NCBI GenBank assembly: GCA_030629925.1
Contig: DAOVOB010000114.1
Coordinates: 1 to 5,055, forward strand
DNA length: 5,055 nt
Origin: Fidelibacterota bacterium
Lineage (GTDB): Bacteria > Fidelibacterota > Fidelibacteria > Fidelibacterales > Fidelibacteraceae
Direction: 5' to 3'
Below the pieces are notes generated by a model. That model ran no database searches. It saw only the letters and a program-made list of their open reading frames with translations, and was not told where the DNA came from. The position numbers were made by a program, and so were the translations under genes. Shown one piece after another: positions 1 to 3,543 of this stretch. Within the stretch, counting starts at the first letter, position 1, and each line of letters begins with the position of its first letter.

Positions 1-117
1 GGAAGTATTTATAAGTATATCGTTTTGTTAAAGGCTATTGAAAATCGTGTTAACGCAGGACAGGCGCCTTTAGCGAACGTTTTACCGAACGTTAAGAGCC
101 CGTTCGGTTTTTTTTAA
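1..117 (+). CDS. Possible C-terminal tail of an unidentified upstream gene (5' partial)
   Basis: The frame starting at base 1 stays open for 38 codons to a TAA at 115-117 and enters the window from the left. I do not recognise the peptide; it ends in SPFGFF. Those last residues are encoded by the 3' arm and T-tract of the intrinsic terminator at 84-115, which makes the frame doubtful as a true gene end, because stop codons usually precede such a hairpin. In the other two frames a stop occurs early (TAA at 12-14 and TAA at 29-31). The real upstream gene could end at either of those, leaving a normal 50-70 nt spacer before the terminator. No function is assigned. Confidence 0.25.
   Translation, partial: GSIYKYIVLLKAIENRVNAGQAPLANVLPNVKSPFGFF
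76..93 (+). promoter_or_regulatory. Candidate antiterminator hairpin upstream of uppP
   Basis: AACGTT at 76-81 can pair with AACGTT at 88-93 around a 6-nt loop, giving a 6-bp stem. It uses bases 88-91, which also belong to the 5' arm of the terminator stem at 84-91, so the two hairpins cannot form together. This is a geometric observation; no ligand or ribosome-stalling leader is evident. It could be a chance result of the CGAACGTT sequence occurring twice (74-81 and 86-93). Confidence 0.3.
84..115 (+). terminator. Intrinsic (Rho-independent) terminator immediately before uppP
   Basis: ACCGAACG at 84-91 pairs perfectly with CGTTCGGT at 101-108 (8 bp, 9-nt loop) and is followed by an unbroken run of eight T at 108-115. 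This is a textbook plus-strand terminator. It ends where the uppP ribosome binding site begins, leaving no room for a separate promoter between them. It therefore acts either as the terminator of the upstream gene with read-through into uppP, or as an attenuator within the uppP leader. Confidence 0.75.
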
Positions 118-130
118 AGGGTAAAAATTG
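116..130 (+). promoter_or_regulatory. Ribosome binding site and TTG start of uppP
   Basis: AAAGGG at 116-121 lies 6 nt before TTG at 128-130. The frame has a stop (TAA, 122-124) just upstream and the next in-frame Met is residue 84, after the first active-site motif. TTG is therefore the only plausible start. The site touches the terminator T-tract. Confidence 0.7.
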
Positions 131-931
131 GAATATTTAAAAATCATCATTCTTGCCATTATTCAGGGATTAACCGAGTTTCTACCCGTAAGCTCCTCTG
201 GGCACCTTGCTTTGGCAGAATATTTGCTTGGTATAGAGTCACCGGGCGTAACGCTTGAGGTTTTCCTACATTTTGGCACTTTTCTCTCTGTTTTGGTGAT
301 CTTTTGGAAAGACATTGTCAAGATACTTATTGCAGTTTTTGGTAATTTTTGGAAAGTTTGGAAATATCCTACTGTCATGAAAGCAAATGAAGACTTTGCC
401 ATGGGTGTTTATATTGCTCTTTCCATGATACCTGCAGGTATTGTAGGGCTGCTCTTTGAAAAACAGATTGATGGTATGTTTGATAATATTGTGCTGGTAG
501 GCGTTGCTTTATTGGTAACCGGCACGGTGCTTTTTCTTACTCAATGGGCTCAAAATGAGCGCCGACCTTTAAAGGGATGGCGAGCCTTTTTAATGGGGGT
601 TGTACAGGCGATCGCAATTATTCCGGGTATCTCCCGCTCAGGTTCAACTGTTTCAGTCGGCATGTTTCTTGGTATGCCTCGTGAAAAAGTAGCCAAATTC
701 TCCTTTTTAATGGCGCTCCCCCTGATTTTTGCTGCCACGATCATGAAGGCAAAAGATGCTTTTGCCGCAGAAGGCTTCGTATGGTCGGGAATTATCATCG
801 GGACAGTGACTGCATTTTTATTTGGTTACTTCGCAGTAAAGTGGCTATTACGTGCTATCATTAAAGGACGGCTCTATATATTTGGTTTTTACTGCCTTGC
901 TTTGGGTTTTTTAGCAATTATTTTTGGATAG
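128..931 (+). CDS. uppP: Undecaprenyl-diphosphatase UppP (BacA family)
   Basis: This integral membrane enzyme removes one phosphate from undecaprenyl diphosphate, regenerating the C55 carrier lipid used for peptidoglycan and other envelope polymers. In this family, overproduction gives bacitracin resistance. The 267-residue length is typical. The first signature, QGLTEFLPVSSSGHL, is at residues 13-27, with Glu17, the Ser22-24 cluster and His26. The second, PGISRSGST, is at residues 166-174, with the conserved Arg170. The conserved HFGT segment is at 48-51. The rest is long hydrophobic helices, for example about 96-110, 121-138, 190-205 and 219-240. The start is TTG, fixed by an in-frame stop just upstream. 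The TAG stop is followed after 3 nt by the holA start, so the two genes are probably translated from one message. Family identity is secure; the link to regulation by the downstream sigma factor is inference. Confidence 0.97.
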   Translation: MEYLKIIILAIIQGLTEFLPVSSSGHLALAEYLLGIESPGVTLEVFLHFGTFLSVLVIFWKDIVKILIAVFGNFWKVWKYPTVMKANEDFAMGVYIALSMIPAGIVGLLFEKQIDGMFDNIVLVGVALLVTGTVLFLTQWAQNERRPLKGWRAFLMGVVQAIAIIPGISRSGSTVSVGMFLGMPREKVAKFSFLMALPLIFAATIMKAKDAFAAEGFVWSGIIIGTVTAFLFGYFAVKWLLRAIIKGRLYIFGFYCLALGFLAIIFG

Positions 932-934
932 ATT

Positions 935-1930
935 ATGAGTTGGCTTAGCGACTATGAACATGAAATAGCAACAATACGGAGTGGCAAGCTTAAGCCTGTC
1001 TATTTTCTGTATGGAAACGATTATTATTTAAGAGATACAGCCGTACAAAGTATTCGGAAAAGCATGGGTGAAAAGGGTATCTCTTACGATTATAGTTATT
1101 TCAATGCCGCGGAACTGGACGCCAATGAACTTCAAAATGTTCTATTTGGCACCTCGCTTTTTCAATCTACCCGTTGTTCTGTCATCAATAATGTCAAGGG
1201 TCTTTTGCCCTCGGCACGCAAAATAATGAATAATTACCTTAAGCAAGCGGAAGCGTCAAATGTATTGATTTTGACGGCAGAAGAAATTGACGGTCGAAAC
1301 GCGTTTTATAAACGCATTCAAGCTAGTGCTACAGTCATGATGACAAATTCACCGTTTGAAAGCGAGATACCGGGTTGGATAAGGCAATATACTGCCAAGC
1401 TGAACAGAGTAATTGACCTTAGCGCGATCAATGAATTGATCCGTTATGTGGGCTCAGACATGGGCAAGCTTAGCAACGAAATTGACAAGGTACATATTTA
1501 TTTACCCGAAGATCATGCAATTACCCGTGATGATATTCGCAAAGTAAGCGGCTATTCTAAAACGCATAGTATTGACCAAATGCTTGAGGCAATTGGTCAA
1601 CGAAATAAAAGTTCAGCCGTGGCGATATGCAAAAATCTTATTGAAAATGGCATGAGTGATGTGTATCTCATTATTGCCATGTACCAGTATATTTGGAAAT
1701 TGATCTTATTAAAAGACCAGAGATTGATCAATTCTCCCGATCTTTCAAAACAAGTTAGAGTTTATCGCCCGAAACAATTGGAACAATTAAAATTCATAGC
1801 TTCGCGTTTTACCTTGACTCAATTAAGAAAAGCTGTTAATGTTTTGGTTGAAGCGGACCGCCGGGTAAAAACAAGCTCTTGCGATCCAATAAGCAATTTT
1901 ATGATCACCCTTGAAGGAATATTAGCCTGA
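935..1930 (+). CDS. holA: DNA polymerase III delta subunit (clamp loader), HolA
   Basis: HolA is the delta subunit of the clamp-loader complex; it opens the beta sliding clamp so that it can be placed on primed DNA. The 331-residue length fits the family. Visible family features are the N-terminal PVYFLYGNDYYLRD segment (residues 21-34), which corresponds to the degenerate nucleotide-binding region of delta and has no Walker A lysine; the SLFQSTRCSVINN stretch (74-86), the expected clamp-contacting region; VGSDMGKLSNEIDKV (172-186), a hallmark of the middle domain; and the C-terminal helical collar ending in VEADRRVKTS (305-314). ATG is the first start after the uppP stop, in the same reading frame as uppP, with a weak GGA (926-928) ahead of it, so translational coupling is likely. 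Its TGA is one base from the sigma factor ATG. Confidence 0.93.
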   Translation: MSWLSDYEHEIATIRSGKLKPVYFLYGNDYYLRDTAVQSIRKSMGEKGISYDYSYFNAAELDANELQNVLFGTSLFQSTRCSVINNVKGLLPSARKIMNNYLKQAEASNVLILTAEEIDGRNAFYKRIQASATVMMTNSPFESEIPGWIRQYTAKLNRVIDLSAINELIRYVGSDMGKLSNEIDKVHIYLPEDHAITRDDIRKVSGYSKTHSIDQMLEAIGQRNKSSAVAICKNLIENGMSDVYLIIAMYQYIWKLILLKDQRLINSPDLSKQVRVYRPKQLEQLKFIASRFTLTQLRKAVNVLVEADRRVKTSSCDPISNFMITLEGILA

Positions 1931-1931
1931 T

Positions 1932-2513
1932 ATGGAAAGAGAAAAAATTAAATATACCGACGAAGAACTGGTAAAACGTTTTCAAGATGGCGACGAACGC
2001 GCCTACATTGAGTTGGTAAAGCGATACAAAGACCGTTTGTTGAATTTTGTGTATAGGTATCTTAATTCATTTGAACAATCCGAGGATGTTGTTCAGGATA
2101 CGCTGATGAAATTATACACCAGCGCGCATATGTACCGCGAGATTGCAAAATTCAGCACCTGGATATTTACCATTGCGGCCAATCTGGCAAAATCCGAATT
2201 ACGTCGATTAAAACGACGTCGTGTAATCTCTATACATAGCATGGGTTATGATGATAAGGAATACGAAATCCCCTCCGTTGATTATGATCCGGCAAAAGAA
2301 ACTACATCTAATTATGGCGAAAAACAGATCCAGCAAGCTATAGATACATTGCCGGACCAATTTAAAACCGTGATCATCTTACGGGAAGTACAACAGTTGT
2401 CATATGAAGAAATAAGCCAGATCCTTGGTATTTCAATTGGTACGGTAAAAAGCCGGATCAATCGCGGTCGATTAAGACTGCAAAAATTGTTGAAAGAATT
2501 AAAGGAACAATAA
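1932..2513 (+). CDS. ECF-type RNA polymerase sigma factor (sigma-70 family)
   Basis: This is an alternative sigma factor that directs RNA polymerase to a dedicated promoter set. At 193 residues it has the two-domain ECF plan. Region 2 spans roughly 24-95: it includes QSEDVVQDTLMKLY (49-62), the core-binding part, and FSTWIFTIAANLAKSELRRLKRR (74-96), which recognises and melts the -10. A variable linker follows (about 97-130). Region 4 spans about 134-187, with ALPDQF-like DTLPDQFKTVIILRE (138-151) and the helix-turn-helix LSYEEISQILGISIGTVKSRINRGR (156-180), which reads the -35. The start follows the holA stop by one base, with GAAGGA at 1913-1918 inside holA as ribosome binding site (13 nt spacing, a little long). 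The anti-sigma gene is next downstream, the usual arrangement. I leave the gene symbol blank because ECF subgroup assignment needs a profile search. Confidence 0.95.
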   Translation: MEREKIKYTDEELVKRFQDGDERAYIELVKRYKDRLLNFVYRYLNSFEQSEDVVQDTLMKLYTSAHMYREIAKFSTWIFTIAANLAKSELRRLKRRRVISIHSMGYDDKEYEIPSVDYDPAKETTSNYGEKQIQQAIDTLPDQFKTVIILREVQQLSYEEISQILGISIGTVKSRINRGRLRLQKLLKELKEQ

Positions 2514-2519
2514 TTAAAT

Positions 2520-2529
2520 TGAAACATTT
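2520..2529 (+). promoter_or_regulatory. Possible ECF-type -35 element between sigma and anti-sigma genes
   Basis: TGAAACATTT resembles the -35 of some ECF sigma factors (TGAAAC-type, as described for Bacillus sigma-W). A second GAAAC occurs at 2532-2536. I see no CGTA or CGTC -10 at the expected 14-17 nt downstream; that position is AT-only. The match is incomplete and may be chance. Confidence 0.18.
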
Positions 2530-2542
2530 CAGAAACTGATGA

Positions 2543-2564
2543 TTTTTAAAGTGGTGTTTAAAAA
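2543..2564 (+). repeat. Perfect 8-bp AT inverted repeat upstream of the anti-sigma gene
   Basis: TTTTTAAA (2543-2550) and TTTAAAAA (2557-2564) are exact reverse complements separated by a 6-nt GTGGTG spacer. As RNA it would form a weak, all-AU hairpin ending 5 nt before the anti-sigma ribosome binding site; as DNA it could be an operator. It has no long T-tract directly after the 3' arm on the plus strand, so it is not a good terminator. Confidence 0.4.
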
Positions 2565-2569
2565 AATGC

Positions 2570-2590
2570 AGGAGGTAACGCATATAGATG
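2570..2590 (+). promoter_or_regulatory. Strong ribosome binding site of the anti-sigma gene
   Basis: AGGAGGT at 2570-2576 is a near-perfect Shine-Dalgarno sequence, 11 nt before ATG at 2588. It is stronger than the sites of uppP, holA or the sigma gene. The nearer ATG at 2566 overlaps it but is out of frame and soon meets a stop, so 2588 is the start. Confidence 0.75.
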
Positions 2591-3124
2591 GATTGTTATA
2601 GTTTTGATAGAATCATTTCTGATTATATCGATGCAAACCTGAACGTTAAATTACGACAAGAAGCAAACGAACATATTAGTGTGTGCCCAAGATGCAAAGA
2701 GAAGCTTGGTGATTTGAAAAGCATTTTGAGCGAACTCAGTTCTCTGCCATGTCGTGAAACACGTCCCGATTTTGAGTCCAGGCTTATGGACCGCATCAAC
2801 CAGACAAAAGAGCAGAAAGAAAGCCGTTTTATTCGGATGTTCCAAGATTATTCACGGCCAATTTCGGTGATAGCCGCCGTGATGCTTCTTGTTGCGACAT
2901 CGATATTCGTTTATACTTCGGTAGTTATACCAAACTCTCCGGGTTCCATTCCCTCTGCAGAGATTCGCAGTGTGGAGCCCAATAAGTCCATGACAATGCC
3001 CGCCGCCGCCGCGGTAAACGCACGACCAACTCTGGTTAGTACGGCCAATGAAGGCAATCGTCCGGACACAAATAAGGTAGAAACACCGAATTACAACAAG
3101 CAAATCATGATGGTAAACGAATAA
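2588..3124 (+). CDS. Membrane-anchored zinc-finger anti-sigma factor
   Basis: This is the likely inhibitor of the ECF sigma factor encoded just upstream, holding it at the inner membrane until a signal releases it. The 178-residue protein starts with a zf-HC2-like cytoplasmic domain: H29, C33 and C36 form the HxxxCxxC zinc motif (HISVCPRCKEKL, 29-40), following an N-terminal helix with IISDYIDANL (9-18) typical of these proteins. One transmembrane helix lies at about 92-114. The remaining roughly 64 residues would be periplasmic; they are rich in Pro, Ala, Asn, Ser and Thr, with a four-Ala run at 139-142, and look disordered, with no sensor domain that I recognise. The gap to the sigma gene is 74 nt, larger than the spacings between the three preceding genes, so separate or additional control of the anti-sigma is possible. 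Pairing with the sigma factor is inferred from adjacency and family habit. Confidence 0.87.
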   Translation: MDCYSFDRIISDYIDANLNVKLRQEANEHISVCPRCKEKLGDLKSILSELSSLPCRETRPDFESRLMDRINQTKEQKESRFIRMFQDYSRPISVIAAVMLLVATSIFVYTSVVIPNSPGSIPSAEIRSVEPNKSMTMPAAAAVNARPTLVSTANEGNRPDTNKVETPNYNKQIMMVNE

Positions 3125-3129
3125 ATAAT

Positions 3130-3157
3130 TTGGAATTGAACAATAATTCCTTATATT
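3130..3157 (+). promoter_or_regulatory. Candidate promoter with embedded inverted repeat before the zinc-ribbon gene
   Basis: TTGGAA (3130-3135) and TATATT (3152-3157) are spaced 16 nt, a plausible vegetative promoter about 30 nt before the gene. Between them sits an inverted repeat, GGAATT (3132-3137) and AATTCC (3145-3150), with a 7-nt spacer, placed where an operator would compete with polymerase. The repeat is too short and AT-rich, and lacks a T-run, to be a convincing terminator for the anti-sigma gene. Confidence 0.35.
3141..3154 (+). repeat. First copy of a 14-nt repeated intergenic element
   Basis: CAATAATTCCTTAT occurs here and again, identically, at 3515-3528. Each copy lies just upstream of a gene start and includes the right half of a GAATT/AATTC inverted repeat (left halves at 3133-3137 and 3505-3509). 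Confidence 0.5.
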
Positions 3158-3188
3158 TCGCCGCAATTAAAAGGACGAAGGAGAAAAA

Positions 3189-3380
3189 ATGGCCAGACCT
3201 CAAACATTCGGAGCAAAGATCGCCCACCGTGAAAAGACAGGAACAACCTGTTCTATATGCGGACAGCAGATCTCTTATGTTAAACATTATGCAAACGTAA
3301 AAAATACAGACGGCAATGTAAAATATAAACAAAAAGTCGTTGGTATCTGCGGATGTAACAAAAAGGATTATCTCGGTTAA
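3189..3380 (+). CDS. Small zinc-ribbon-like protein of unknown function (63 aa)
   Basis: I do not recognise this gene with certainty. The product is small and strongly basic, with lysines throughout. It has four cysteines arranged CxxC (C21, C24) and CxC (C54, C56), 29 residues apart, suggesting one zinc ribbon built from two knuckles. His33 is a further possible ligand. The N-terminus begins MARPQTFGAK. Small basic zinc ribbons are common among ribosome- or RNA-associated proteins, so an RNA-binding role is a reasonable guess. It does not match bL28, bL32 or bL33 as I know them. Evidence that it is a real gene: an excellent ribosome binding site (AAGGAG, 3178-3183, 5 nt before ATG), a plausible promoter upstream, and a strong terminator 24 nt after its TAA. 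It may form its own short transcription unit between the sigma/anti-sigma pair and the TPR lipoprotein. Confidence 0.8.
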   Translation: MARPQTFGAKIAHREKTGTTCSICGQQISYVKHYANVKNTDGNVKYKQKVVGICGCNKKDYLG

Positions 3381-3403
3381 GATATAAACCTTTTTCAAGT
3401 TTC

Positions 3404-3431
3404 AAACACCTCGATTTATCGGGGTGTTTTT
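3404..3431 (+). terminator. Strong intrinsic terminator after the zinc-ribbon gene
   Basis: AAACACCTCGA (3404-3414) pairs with TCGGGGTGTTT (3419-3429) in an 11-bp stem with one G-U pair and a TTTA loop; T bases run from 3427 to 3431. An outer pair, TTCAAGT (3394-3400) with ACTTGAA (3432-3438), could extend the helix across a small internal loop. No A-run precedes the stem, so it does not look bidirectional. It ends the transcript of the 63-aa gene and separates it from the TPR gene. Confidence 0.87.
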
Positions 3432-3457
3432 ACTTGAAGCGCTATTTCGAATATAAT
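3429..3457 (+). promoter_or_regulatory. Candidate promoter of the TPR lipoprotein gene
   Basis: A perfect TATAAT (3452-3457) is preceded at 17-nt spacing by TTTACT (3429-3434), which matches the vegetative -35 at four of six positions. The -35 overlaps the end of the terminator. Transcription would start near 3464, giving a leader of about 80 nt. The rest of the 3381-3543 intergenic stretch holds the repeated 14-nt element and an AT-rich leader; no small gene is evident. Confidence 0.45.
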
Positions 3458-3514
3458 TATATCTTCTACGTCTCACGTTTTACGACTTATCCACCTTTTT
3501 TAATGAATTACTCT

Positions 3515-3528
3515 CAATAATTCCTTAT
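3515..3528 (+). repeat. Second copy of the 14-nt repeated intergenic element
   Basis: This is identical to 3141-3154. Here the sequence AATAA-TTCC-TTATT (3516-3529) can fold into a tiny hairpin, and GAATT (3505-3509) with AATTC (3519-3523) forms an inverted repeat with a 9-nt spacer. The copy ends 15 nt before the preferred TPR start. If TATTAT (3527-3532) were a -10, transcripts would begin close to the ATG at 3538, nearly leaderless; this is speculative. Confidence 0.45.
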
Positions 3529-3543
3529 TATAAGAAGATGCAT

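Noticed and set aside
62..69. Palindrome AGGCGCCT
   Set aside because: It is 8 nt with no spacer and no partner copy; not distinguishable from chance.
1..117. Weak resemblance of the frame-1 peptide (Y..I...NAG..PL) to RNA polymerase omega subunits
   Set aside because: Only a few scattered residues agree and the conserved part that should follow is replaced by terminator-encoded residues; not enough to name it.
163..402. Minus-strand open frame of 79 codons
   Set aside because: It lies wholly inside uppP, which has clear active-site motifs in the plus frame; no family signal or ribosome binding site.
550..798. Minus-strand open frame of 82 codons
   Set aside because: It is antisense to the conserved second half of uppP and has no recognisable product.
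2999..3014. GCC triplet run in the anti-sigma gene
   Set aside because: It only encodes a short Ala run in the disordered tail; too short to be a meaningful repeat tract.
3132..3150. GGAATT/AATTCC hairpin as a terminator of the anti-sigma gene
   Set aside because: The stem has only 6 mostly AT pairs and no T-tract follows; an operator or chance repeat is more likely.
2852..3398. Minus-strand open frames opposite the anti-sigma and zinc-ribbon genes
   Set aside because: They overlap genes with good ribosome binding sites and motifs; their composition is that of shadow frames.
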